Shown here in pieces: positions 21,850-31,318 of a stretch of 64,000 nucleotides of DNA (positions are counted from its first letter, which is position 1; every line of letters starts with the position of its first letter). A program made the translations under genes and the position numbers. Where the stretch lies: contig CP092886.1 of assembly GCA_030710605.1 (NCBI GenBank), positions 163,540,000 to 163,603,999 of the forward strand, written 5' to 3'. The DNA is from Cordylochernes scorpioides. Taxonomy: Eukaryota; Arthropoda; Arachnida; Pseudoscorpiones; Chernetidae. The notes under the pieces are model-generated. The model was not told where the DNA came from, did not search any database, and was given only the letters and a program-made list of their open reading frames with translations.

Positions 21850-21940
21850 TTGACGGAAGTGTTAGGAGAGTTCACCACTGGTGAGCCAAGTCCTCCCAAT
21901 ATATTTATTTATCGCAATAAGGACAGTAGAAGCTTGTTTT
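21850..21940 (+). repeat. Family D hammerhead-like repeat
   Basis: TTGACGGAAGTGTTAGGAGAG, TTCACCACTGGTGAGCCAAG, then ATCGCAATAAGGACAGTAG. Both boxes have changes. Confidence 0.4.
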
Positions 21941-22074
21941 TATGTGTAAAATAAACTTTCGTGCTTTAATACCTTCGTTTTCTATCGACACACGACACAC
22001 ATACGTTATCGTGTGTGTTTATATCTACATATATTTAAACCCGTTTTTACAAAATTTAGTTTTGTCATTAATCG

Positions 22075-22345
22075 TATATATGTGGGCAATAGTTACCCAG
22101 AAATTATTTGAAAAAGGAAAAATAAAATCAGGTACAAATTTTCTTCTTATTTTGAATTTGCAAGCTTTCGAGAAAATATACTGCTCTTCAACGGGCTATG
22201 TACAATCTCTGAAAAGATTATTAAGAGATTGTACATAGAATAACAGCCCGTTGAAGAGCAGTATATTTGCTCGAAAGCTTGCAAATTCAAAATTAAATGA
22301 AACTTTTTAAACTGATTTTTATTTTTCCTTTTTCAAATCGTATAT
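22075..22345. mobile_element. Long foldback element (family F)
   Basis: Inverted arms of roughly 110-120 bp meet at 22200-22230 (ACAATCTCT..AGAGATTGT). Arms include CAAGCTTTCGAG..GAGCAG-type blocks and AACGGGCT/AGCCCGTT, and end near TATTTGAAAAAGG. The right arm carries TTGAAGAGCAG..TTTGCTCGAAAGCTT, which looks like a degraded stem II-GAAA-triplet motif. No frame is credible. Confidence 0.65.
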
Positions 22346-22365
22346 ATATTATTCTTCTCCCACAA

Positions 22366-22460
22366 AAAATGAGTCGGTGGACGAGTGATTAAAACCCTCG
22401 ATTCCCGATAGCCATGAACCGGGATCGAATCCCGCGTTGAACACTTTGTTTTAATATGTG
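22366..22460 (+). mobile_element. tRNA-derived SINE head (type T2)
   Basis: GTCGGTGGACGAGTGATTAA resembles a tRNA A-box region and GGGATCGAATCCCGC a B box, with a long variable-arm-like spacer, so the source may be a class II tRNA. The trailing AACACTTTGTTTTAA and the following body with AGTAAAGTTATTTTGGAAC recur at 27466-28008. Not a functional tRNA gene: the acceptor arm does not pair. Confidence 0.6.
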
Positions 22461-22619
22461 AATAACCTTCACATATATTATTTATTGTTGTAAATATTAT
22501 AAGCTAGGTTTATCTTTTTAGCGGTATCTAGTAAAGTTATTTTGGAACCAGGTTATTCCTCTACAACATTTTCCATACCACTGAATCTAAACGAAACATT
22601 ATTTTAAACTATAATCTAT

Positions 22620-22960
22620 ATTATGAAAAAGGCATCTCCTTATCGTGCAACTGAAAGTTGCTGATGGCTTGCACCATCTATCAGAATATATATCAACTAT
22701 TCGCATTGATTTTTAATTATTCCAGAATTGGCCAAATACCCATTCTTGATTAATCAAGAAAAGCTAACCACGGACGCGTTTCGGGCTGTTGGCCCTCATC
22801 AGCGTGATACAAGCTGTACCTCAACAACGAAAATATTGGTCATTCAGGCATCCTGAAAAATCATGAAACGGGTAGTTATGGCCAGAATTGCGTGAGACCG
22901 CGACACAATGTGAAAAAAAAATAGTACAAATGTGATATTGTACTGGGATAAGGTGCATAA
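22620..22960 (-). repeat. Family A repeat, inverted copy
   Basis: Reverse of the unit at 230-600, nearly full length, ending at GTACAATATCACATTTGTAC. A partial second copy of the end block follows at 22965-23000. Confidence 0.6.
22767..22808 (-). ncRNA. Hammerhead ribozyme, family A, second complete core
   Basis: Minus strand: stem I ATCACG/CGTGGT (one G-U wobble), CTGATGA, GGGC-CAACA-GCCC, GAAA, CGCG, TC. The core is identical to that at 408-449. The one stem I change keeps pairing. Confidence 0.7.
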
Positions 22961-23059
22961 ATTATGAAAAAGGTATCTTCTTATCGTGCAACTGAAAGTT
23001 GCTTTATAATCTATATGTAGCGCTAAGCTTGTTCATATAAAATAAATACGTTGTTGTAC

Positions 23060-23110
23060 CTTGACAAAGGTTGGCGTTCAGTCAACTCAAATATTGATAA
23101 ATAAATACAT
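23060..23110 (+). repeat. Family E hammerhead-like repeat
   Basis: CCTTGACAAAGGTTGGCG, CAGTCAACT, then CAAATATT. GAAA has become CAAA. Confidence 0.4.
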
Positions 23111-23439
23111 CTTTTAATCCAATAAACGAATTTTTTAAGTTGAAAATATCAGGCTTCAGAGATAAGTTTTTTTTTTTTGTTAATTCACAAATCTCTATCT
23201 TTCGGGCACGAACGCTAGAAATTTGCATATTAAAATTTTAAAATATATATAGAAAATTTTCCCTGAAAACCTAATGTTCTCGAATTAATATTGGTACAGG
23301 GGATTATATTTTATTAAATTATGAATTTTTATTATTAAAGGTTTTATTTATGGCTTTCTATATTTTCAAAATAATTCAAACTATGTGAAAATAGTACAAA
23401 AGTGAGATTGTAGATCAATATCAGGTGGATATTTTAAGA

Positions 23440-23560
23440 AAAATAAATCTGGAATAATTTTTAAAAAATCACCGATTAGTTGGTATTTATTCCTACAGAT
23501 GGCGCAAGCCATCAGCAACTTTTAGTTGCACGATCAGCATTGCCCCGTTTTTTCTTATAA
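23440..23560 (-). repeat. Family A end block
   Basis: GATGGCGCAAGCCATCAGC, then TTAGTTGCACGATCAG. No ribozyme is attached. Confidence 0.45.
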
Positions 23561-23604
23561 TTAAAACTATGTTTCATATCATATACCGCAATGATTATAA
23601 ATTC

Positions 23605-23790
23605 AAAAAGGAGTGAGCGTGACTCATCATTGGTGAACCCACCCAGCGATTTCGCCATCTTCACACTTCTCAGACTCTATATATAAAATCAGTCTCACAC
23701 AATAATACAATAAATAAATCCGTCTGGAGATTTAAATGGCAAAGTCACTGGGAGTTTACCACTTGATGAGCTATTTTCCCTCCTTTTAAA
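23605..23790. repeat. Two family D motifs in opposite orientation
   Basis: A minus copy at 23615-23665 (TGGCGAAATCGCTGGGTGGG, then AATGATGAGTCA) and a plus copy at 23740-23790 (TGGCAAAGTCACTGGG, then TTGATGAGC). Together they form a loose inverted pair. Confidence 0.45.
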
Positions 23791-23844
23791 TATTTTTTTT
23801 AATTACAGTATATAGCTTATAGAAAAAAAAGCTCGAATTATATA

Positions 23845-23993
23845 CCTCCCTGTAAAGGACGAATAATTGCAAAGCCAAAGTGTCCTTTAGGGAGAGGTGT
23901 CCTCTTACCGGAGAGTTGAAAAATAGTAAAAATGATAATTTTGCAAATGAAAACTGTCCCCTAGCGCGTTATCTCATGGAGGTTCTATTGTAC
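23845..23993. mobile_element. MITE of the CCTCCCTGTAAAGGAC type
   Basis: Starts at CCTCCCTGTAAAGGAC and ends at GGAGGTTCTATTGTAC. Better copies at 47116-47352 and 49798-50126 begin ACAGTAGAACCTCCCTGTAA. Contains CTTACCGGAGAGTTG. TA-type ends suggest pogo/mariner. Confidence 0.6.
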
Positions 23994-24154
23994 ATAAAGT
24001 AGCGATAAAATGTTGCTAAAATTCTCATACAGGGAGATGTTTTCATAATTCCCATAAGTTCCTGTATAAAATACACCGATATATCAAACAAAGCCATATA
24101 TGAAGAGAATACTAAAGCTATCTAATTTTACTATATATATAACTTTTACTATAA

Positions 24155-24300
24155 GTGCACCACATGTCTACACATGTGAAAATCAGTTCGACTTTGCACT
24201 TACAAATGTGCCAGAGCCCCGTTTGGTTACTTGCATTCGCTGGTGGGGTTGGAGTTTTGCAAGGATCGGGGACCATTAGAGCATTTTTTATCGATCTTTT
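24155..24300 (-). mobile_element. SINE-T tail fragment
   Basis: Complement of the tail seen at 44868-45165: CCACATGTCTACACATGTG, CACTTACAAATGTGCCAGAG and CGCTGGTGGGGTTGGA. The tRNA-like head is missing. Confidence 0.65.
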
Positions 24301-24503
24301 TAAAGGGGAAAAGTGAACCCTAAAAATTATTCTTAAAATCCAGTATAAAGGGTATGGATCAGTTATTTTCTTCTAAAAAGTTAAACTTTACATTAAAAAT
24401 CTCTTCTATATATATATATAAATCTTATCTTTACTATGAAGAGGTTATGACAAAGTTTTAAAGAAAAAGTAGTGAAATATTAAAAATAGGAAATTATACA
24501 TAC

Positions 24504-24726
24504 CCTTCTAGGTCTTCGTCGGATGGTGAAGCATCGGAAGAAATTTCCGAGATGTTTTCTGAAGCCAGACATGGAAGCTGAGGAGATTCCGCTGCAGTGG
24601 GATAGGACAGAGATGACGTGACAGAGACCGGCAGCGTCCTTACGTCACTTCCGAAAGACGTCGCCACTGCTCCCTCCCCGTTCTCTGTTTCTTTCCATGC
24701 GCCGTTCTCCAAACCGCGGTGTGGGT
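24504..24726 (-). CDS. Candidate exon, acidic low-complexity protein
   Basis: GC-rich in an AT-rich setting. The minus frame reads ENGAWKETENGEGAVA through SEISSDASPSDEDLEG and meets a donor AAGG|GTATGT. A possible acceptor is GATATGAAG at 24727. Rich in S, D and E, no domain. Ending in phase 2, it could join the microexon at 9605-9643, hence perhaps the METTL23-like gene, but the implied intron is about 15 kb. Confidence 0.35.
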
Positions 24727-24729
24727 CTT

Positions 24730-25574
24730 CATATCATTTAAACAAAATGGTTTCCTATTAACGCCTTCACTCCAAGTAACCCATGTAAAAATGTTTAGAA
24801 ACTCCTCTCATTTAAATTTCTCTCTAACAATTCATTAATCAGTAATCGGATTCTTATGTAAATTTGTATTTTTCTCTTCTTCTATGAGCATTATATAATC
24901 TTTGAATAATGTTCATGGATTGTTTTTTTTACATTTCATATTTTTACATTTGAACTATCTACTTTTATACATATATTTGAACTATAAATATTATATAATC
25001 TAAAATGCAAATATTTAATTTTTCAAAAACATGTATTTTCATCATTGACAATTCTTTTATTTTTTGACCATAGATTTAGAACATAACACTTTGAATATTG
25101 TTGTTTATATGTATAGTTAGCCTACCTATTTTTTTAAATCACGAATATAGAATCCATTTTATAAATTCTATATTACTGTGATAAATAATTTTATTTGTAA
25201 TTTGCTTTGTGGGGGCTGAGAGACTTCATTCCATTGGGATGACGCACCACGCCGTCAACAAAAACATACAAACGGGCCATGAAATAGGAGATGACGACCG
25301 CTGTGCCGCAACCAGAGAGGACCAGAATGTGCATTCTAGGGGGTTGTTCTTTTTGTCTTCCCATATAAATGTAGCTAATAAGTAATACTAATAAAACGCT
25401 AACTTTGAGAGACTTTCTGAGCCATCTCTGGACTAATAAATCGACACACTACAGCTTCAAGTAATTCAAAATAAAAACTACTTGATATATATATATAAGA
25501 AAATAATTTATTTCCTATTTTTCACGACTGCACCTCCAATTCTATCTTTTTCAACAACAAAACAAAATAATCAT

Positions 25575-25627
<53 letters not shown>

Positions 25628-26435
25628 AAATGAAAGAAAAAATAAAAGATAAAAAGATCAGGTGTTGAAATCAAAAATAAAAATGGCATATCCTGACCAG
25701 AAGCACATGTGCTTTACAGAAGGCAGAACGCCATCTGGTGGAACAGAAATCAAATAAATATATGCTTTTTTAATTAAATATATATATATATATATTATAT
25801 AATTTAAAAATATTATATAATCTAAAAACCTCAAATATTTCTATATTTTAAAAAATATATATTTTATTTTATTCATTGATATTTTTATTTTTGTTATCAT
25901 CGTTTTTTAAAAAAGACTTTCAGTTTAGTTATATAGTTTTGTTGTAAATATGCGTAGTTAACCAATCAATCATTTTAAATCACTAATATAGGATTAACTT
26001 ATAAATTCTATATAATGTGAAAACTAACTAATATGTAATATTTCCTCAAGTAATTGAAAATAAAAGCTACTTGACGGTAAATAATTATATTTTTTTATCA
26101 CGACTGCACCTCAACCCTTTATCTTATCGATCCTTTGTCTTATCAAGCCTTATCTAACAACAACACAAAATATTCATAACATATATATATATTAATATTC
26201 TTTATGTTTATAATAAAAATGTATAATGAATTAGAGTGCTATTCATATTTTCATTTTATATGAGGTTTATTTATTAAATAAAAGAAACAAAATCATTTTT
26301 CGAATTATTTGACCATTTCTACTTACTTAGCTAAAGATATCATATTTCCAATTTAATAGATGGAAAAATGGCTCTTTAATATAAAATGCAATATTTCCCA
26401 TATTTTGAAAATTAAATAAACATTTTTTTTATAAA
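24730..26435. other. No gene; AT-rich with dispersed fragments
   Basis: Block 24890-25140 repeats at 26700-26910 (GAGCATTATAT..CTTTGAATAATGTTCATGGA). A (TA)n run lies at 25579-25622, and a complement of 17500-17672 at 25580-25760. A GC-richer strip at 25205-25360 has no clear frame. Confidence 0.4.
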
Positions 26436-26454
26436 GCTACTTATTTTTCTAATT

Positions 26455-26640
26455 TTTCTAACAATTGATTTACTGGTAATGTGTTTCTTTCTAATAATAT
26501 CATCAAATATTATCTTTACACACCTTACTTTGTGATGATAAAAGTTATTGAATTATCATTGCAATAAGGTCTGTAGAAATAATAAATATTTGAAGATATT
26601 AATAAAAAGAAACACATTACCAGTAAATCAATTGTTGCAA
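26455..26640. mobile_element. Foldback MITE
   Basis: Inverted ends of about 30 bp (AACAATTGATTTACTGGTAA and its complement) enclose 120 bp including GCAATAAGGTCTGTAGAAAT, which is the tail of family D. Related single ends are at 48000-48060 and 57708-57790. Confidence 0.65.
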
Positions 26641-26929
26641 ATTTTATCGATATGTGGAAATTGAACTTAGAAAATTATCTTTTAAAATATATAATTGAAA
26701 TAGATTTCTCTACTTCTATGAGCATTATATGAACTTTGAATAATGTTCATGGATTGTTTTTTTACATTTCATATTTTTACATTTGAATTATCTACTTTTA
26801 TACATATATTTAAACTATAAATATTATATATAATCTAAAATGCAAATATTTAATTTTTCAAAAACATGTATTTTCATCATTGACAATTCTTTTATTTTTT
26901 GACCATAGATATATATAATCTCTCAAATT

Positions 26930-27110
26930 CAAGGATCCACTCAGAGCACATTCTCGAATCGAGAATACTGACAAATGCTAGCCAAAATATTATTAGGTTG
27001 TTCTTTTTGAACGGTACCTAATAAAGTTATTTTGGAACAGAACAGTTAATGAAGATATTTTAAATCTTATTTTATCCCGTATATATAATCTCTCAAATTC
27101 TTCAATTAAT
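26930..27110. repeat. Uninterrupted copy of the gypsy target sequence
   Basis: Contains CGGTACCTAATAAAGTTATT through GATATTTTAAATCTTATTTT and CCCGTATATATAATCTCTC. The same sequence is split at 28008 and 35855 by the outer gypsy element. It is part of the T2 SINE body. Confidence 0.75.
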
Positions 27111-27124
27111 AAAATTTGAAAAAG

Positions 27125-27200
27125 GGAGGGTATGGCTCATCAGTAGCGAAATCTCACAGTAATTTTTATTCTTTGGAATATGTGGGCTGTAGAAATAAAT
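27125..27200 (-). repeat. Family D fragment
   Basis: Minus: GATTTCGCTACTGATGAGCC, then CATACCCTCC. The boxes are rearranged. Confidence 0.35.
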
Positions 27201-27209
27201 TTAATTATA

Positions 27210-27386
27210 CAGTTAAACCTGTCTATAGCGCCCTCTCTAAATAGCGCCTCCCTCTCTATAGCGACCGATTTTAAATACGTAGTACGATGCTATTTACATT
27301 AAAAGTGACCTGTCTATAGCACCCCCTCTCTATAGCACCCTATTTTGGTGAGTCCCAAGAGGGGGCGCTATAGACAGGTTTAACTG
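27210..27386. mobile_element. MITE with CAGTTAAACCTGTCTATAGC ends
   Basis: Perfect inverted ends of 20+ bp, TA on both sides, 177 bp. Internal repeats CTCTCTATAGC occur three times. Likely pogo-type by its ends. Confidence 0.8.
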
Positions 27387-27465
27387 TATATAGTTTAAAA
27401 AATAGCGTTAAAAATATGTTAATAATTTTCAGCGATAGATAGCTCTAAGTTGATAAAGATATAAA

Positions 27466-28008
27466 GTCGGTGGCCGTCGGTGTGAACCGTCGGTTTCTGA
27501 CAGCCATGAACCGGGATCGAATCCCGCATTGGACACTTTTTTTATGTAAAGAACCTGTTAATATTATCCATTGTCTTCTCTTCTTCTTCTTTCTTATCTC
27601 CACTCAATCATATTAGAGTATCAAGGGTGAAGTAGTATGCGTCTGCCTTTGTCATTAAGACTGGGAACACTACTCAATGGCAGGCCGACTTAGCTCCAAA
27701 AGAAATGGCCGCCTCTGACATGAGGAACAGATGCCATGTACAGCCGCTCCTAACATGGAGTACAAACGCTGCTCATCCTGTATCCCTGGATTAGGAGCCC
27801 TTACAGGGTACTATCAGCCGGGCCAGCTGAGCCCAGGTTTTTTACCGAGCTTGTTACTGCTCCCCCTCCTCCTTTTTCATCCGGGCTTGGGACCGGCAAA
27901 GGCGAAGTTATTATCAATTGTAAATAACATAAGCCAGATTACTCTTTTTGAGCGGTTCCTAATAAAGTTATTTTGGAACAGAACAGTTAATGAAGATATT
28001 TTAAATCT
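27466..28008 (+). mobile_element. T2 SINE interrupted by R350
   Basis: The tRNA-like head (27466-27540, with GGGATCGAATCCCGC) is followed by ATTATCCATTGT, then the R350 insert, then ATTATCAATTGT, a near-perfect 12-bp target duplication. The body resumes to GAAGATATTTTAAATCT at 28008, where the gypsy element starts. Confidence 0.65.
27576..27906 (+). mobile_element. SINE-like repeat R350, copy 2
   Basis: Inserted inside the T2 SINE. A 132-codon plus frame running through it and on into the LTR is a shadow. Confidence 0.7.
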
Positions 28009-28219
28009 CTTGTGTCTCCTCCCAGTAATAGTCAGACACCGTCAAACATCCGTTTATCTCGAGATACTTCTCCAGGTACACACCACGTGCCGAGATCTAC
28101 TCGTCAATTCTCTCCAATTACACTGTTAATGTCCTATATATACAAATATATATTTACATGATGATAATGATAAAACATGCAAAATAAATACAGATGTTTA
28201 ACCATTTACATACACAACA
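28009..28219 (-). repeat. 3' LTR of outer gypsy
   Basis: Differs from the right LTR at only a few bases, so the element is fairly young. The inner boundary abuts the purine tract. Confidence 0.8.
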
Positions 28220-29191
28220 CATCTCCCCTCTTAATAGTAGTGCAGCCGGTCTGGTGGTCTTCTGAATCGCTGCGGTCTTGGACTGCGCACAGAGACAGAG
28301 ACAGCCGCAGCAGCAGGGCCCGGTTCTGGAGTGTCCTCTTGTGCTGAAGACTCCGCTCCTTTCAATTCTTCGTCCACCTCCGAGGCTTTTCCATTTTCTT
28401 CTCCTGTCCTCCAAGCCTAGGGTGATCTCGAGAAGTGCCAGGAAGTATAAAGTCTCTTGATGTACCCGGCAATACCAAATCTCTCACTACAGGAACTTCT
28501 TTCTTGATAACTGGCCTTAGTTGATTTATGTGTCTTTTCACATAACGGCCTTCGTCTTCTATAAGGTAATGTCGGCTGCTCAGTAGTTCCATGATCCTGC
28601 CCCTTTTCCATTTTGGTCCGTTAGCAAAACCCCGGAAATACACATCAGAGCCGACCGAAAAATGCTCTTGCTTCCTCACGGCATCATGGTACACCTCTCC
28701 CACCTTCGCCATTTTTTTGGAATCAAATTTGAAAATCTTGATCTTAAACTTCTTTTCATTAAAGGTTCCGCGGGAGACTCTTTTAATACCGTTTGAGGAA
28801 AAGCTCTATGGGTGAATAAAAATCGCTGTAGATTGATTTCTATACTGTCCTTTCCTTGGTTCTTTCGTAAAGAGTTTTTGAATTCACGTACATATCGCTC
28901 AGCTAAGCCATTAGTACTGGGATTGTACGGACTCGTTTTTGTGTGTTTTATTCCATTCATTGTTGTAAATTCTTCAAATTCACTTGAGACAAAAGGTCTG
29001 CCATTATCGGTTACCAAAATTTCAGGTAATCCAAATCTGGCAAAGATCTCCCTAAGATGTCCTATGATAGTCCTGCTCGTAATGTCCTTTATGTGATGAC
29101 AATCTCTAGCCATTTGGTGTACGCGTCTACAAGGACCATAAACCTTCGTCCCATAAAGGGACCTGCTAGATCTAAGTGTAGACGGTGCCAC
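28154..29191 (-). pseudogene. Outer gypsy integrase core and C-terminal part
   Basis: The core shows TDNG (second catalytic D) and a GLAERYV block with the catalytic E. The first D region lies upstream in another frame. The C-terminal part, in shifted frames (28362-28712), has VGSDVYFRGFANGPKW and ends in a proline/glycine-rich tail with the repeated motif LPGTSRD. Confidence 0.75.
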
Positions 29192-29304
29192 GGCTTTTCA
29201 GGTCAAGTCCACTCTGAAATGGTAGACGGCGGCATACTTGCAGATTCTTGGCATATTCTACAATCTCTAGCCAACTCTTCTATGTTCTTATCTTTGCCTG
29301 GCCA

Positions 29305-29717
29305 TCAAAAATACCGTCTAGCAATCATTTTCATTTTCACTATCCCTAGGTGCATCACATGTAAATCGTCCAAAATTAAGGATCTTAATTTCTGGGGAAT
29401 TACCACACTTTCACGCCATTGAAGACACCCAAACTCACAACTTAATTCGTCTTTTATCCTATAATAGGGATATAGTGGATTTTCCTGAGTACCTTTGGAA
29501 TTTGCCAATTATTTTCCCTGACATTTCTTGACACAATTGATAGTAATCTATCCTGGCGTGTCTCAACTGCCACATCCTGGAATGAGAAAGGGACCTCACT
29601 CATTTTCCGAAGGAGAAGCACCTGATCCTCATCCAAAGATTCCGTGGTCTTTAGGCCTAAAGGTAAACGTGATAACGCGTCTGCATTGCCATTATCACCA
29701 GTTTTTCGAAACTCCAC
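29305..29717 (-). pseudogene. Outer gypsy integrase zinc-binding and RNase H junction
   Basis: Frames with DDLHVMHLGIVKMK (the H-H half of the HHCC zinc finger) and GDNGNADALSRLPL, the typical RNase H end. Confidence 0.7.
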
Positions 29718-29747
29718 AGTGTATTTAAATGTAGCTAATTTTAAAGA

Positions 29748-30239
29748 TCACCTCTTAATTCTTGATGCAGCACATATGGGGATCGGTTTCTGGAGTGAAA
29801 AAATGTGCATTAAAGGTCGGTTGTCTGTGACCAACACAAATTCACGTCCCAATAGATATTGTCGGAATTTCTCACAACCTAAAATGATGCTTAAGGCTTC
29901 TTTTTCTAATTGAGAATACCGCCTTTCCGCTTCAGTTAGCGTTCTTGAAGCAAAAGCTATAGGAGTTTCTTCCTTTCTATCGTTTCTGTGACTCAGAACT
30001 ACTCCTAATCCATAGCTAGAGACGTCACATGCAAGGACTAGTTTCCTAGTTGCATCATAATGTGCCAGTACCGACTCGTTAGTTAGCAGTGCTTTGCATT
30101 TTGCAAATAATATACGGTGTTCGCTAGTCCAATTCCATTTGGAATTCTTTTTTAAGAGGCGATAGAATGGCGCTAAAATATCTGCAATATTTCGTATAAA
30201 CCTAGAGTAATATATAAGGAGACCTATAAAAGATCTCAA
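29748..30239 (-). pseudogene. Outer gypsy RT thumb and RNase H
   Basis: MRSFIGLLIYYSRFI is the RT C-terminal part. LACDVSSYGLGVVLSH holds the first RNase H D, RRYSQLEKEALSI the E, and LVTDNRPL the next D. All three visible acidic residues are kept. Confidence 0.8.
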
Positions 30240-30680
30240 TTAAGAAACGTTTGTAGGTTCAAGCGCCTCTACCACCGCTTCTATTTTACTACTTATGGGA
30301 TGCAGTCCCTTTTTATCGATTTTAAAACCTAAATATTCAACAGCATTTACTGCGAATTTGCATTTATCCTTATTTAATCTTAAACCTTTTTCTTGCAGCC
30401 TTTTAAAGACCAATTCCAGCTTTTGCTCGTGATCCCTATGATCCTTTCCGGCTACCAGGATGTCATCGATGTAGCAAGCCACACCCGACATATCTGCAAA
30501 TAAATTGTCCATTACTCTTTGGAACTTATTTGGTGCTACAGCTACTCCATAGGGTAGCCTTTTAAAGGCAAATAACCCCTTCGAAGTATTAATGTTCACC
30601 ACTCCTTTGGCCTCTTCAGATAACCTGACCCGCAAATAAACTCTGGATAAGTCCAATGACGAAAACACTGATTTCCAGAC
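30240..30680 (-). pseudogene. Outer gypsy RT palm
   Basis: FSSLDLSRVYLRV has the first catalytic D, and GVACYIDDILVAGKDH the Y-I-D-D box. The frame is cut on its upstream side by the inner element at 30681 and resumes at 33670. A stop separates it from the RNase H frame. Confidence 0.85.
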
Positions 30681-30788
30681 TGTGCTGGGAACATTGTATG
30701 TTTTCCCACGTGCCGCGGCGGAGCGTGACCGGGCCTCTACGGGTGAATAGTGGTTGTCTTGAACTCTGTATGGATGGACATTAAAACA
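30681..30788 (+). repeat. 5' LTR, inner gypsy
   Basis: Starts TGT, ends ACA. Contains CCACGTGCCGCGGCGGAGCG, GC-rich for this window. Confidence 0.9.
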
Positions 30789-30870
30789 TGGTGGCAGCGA
30801 TAACTGGATAAAATACGAACCCGTATATTGCAAAATATTGATTTTTGCGTACCTTGGAAGATAATTCAAC

Positions 30871-31318
30871 ATGGCTCAGATTGAACCTCCAGAAACTTTC
30901 GACTTCTCGACTCCAAACGAATGGCCCAAATGGAGGAAGAGATTCGAACGATATCTCGTGGTCAGTGGAATGAAGAAGAAAGAGGAGGCGGACAAGATCG
31001 ATTTGTTCATGTACTTGATGGGTGACCGCGCGGATGATATATTCAGGACCTTCAAGTTCGAAAAGGAGGAAGAGGCAACGAAAATTGATTCCGTCCTCAA
31101 GGCGTTCGACAGCCACTTCTGTGTCAGAAAGAATATTATCTACGAACGTACGAATCTACGAATTTAATTCAAGTATCCAAGAGGATCGGGAGCCAGTGGA
31201 CGAATTCATCACTTCATTGTACAAATTGGCTGATAGTTGCAAATTTGAGGGTCTTCATGAGCAGTTGATCCGTGACCGAATAGTGGTTGGAGTGAGGGAC
31301 AAAGCTTTATCTGAATGA
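30871..31318 (+). pseudogene. Inner gypsy gag, N-terminal part
   Basis: Capsid-like frame starting MAQIEPPETFDF, with FERYLVVSG and YLMGDRADDI typical of this gypsy group. A frameshift near 31150 moves the rest (YEFNSSIQEDREPVDEFITS) to another frame, and a TGA at 31316 separates it from the pol frame. Confidence 0.8.

Noticed and set aside
22250..22280. Family F as a true hammerhead
   Set aside because: GAAAGCTT and a GAGCA/TGCTC stem are present, but the CTGATGA box has at least two changes and the stem register does not fit well; kept only as a foldback element.
22366..22445. Functional tRNA gene
   Set aside because: A and B box-like sequences are present, but the acceptor arms do not pair and the same head recurs as a repeat with a SINE body.
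27731..28129. 132-codon plus-strand frame
   Set aside because: It runs through an R350 copy, SINE body and an LTR; composition and context show it is a chance read-through.
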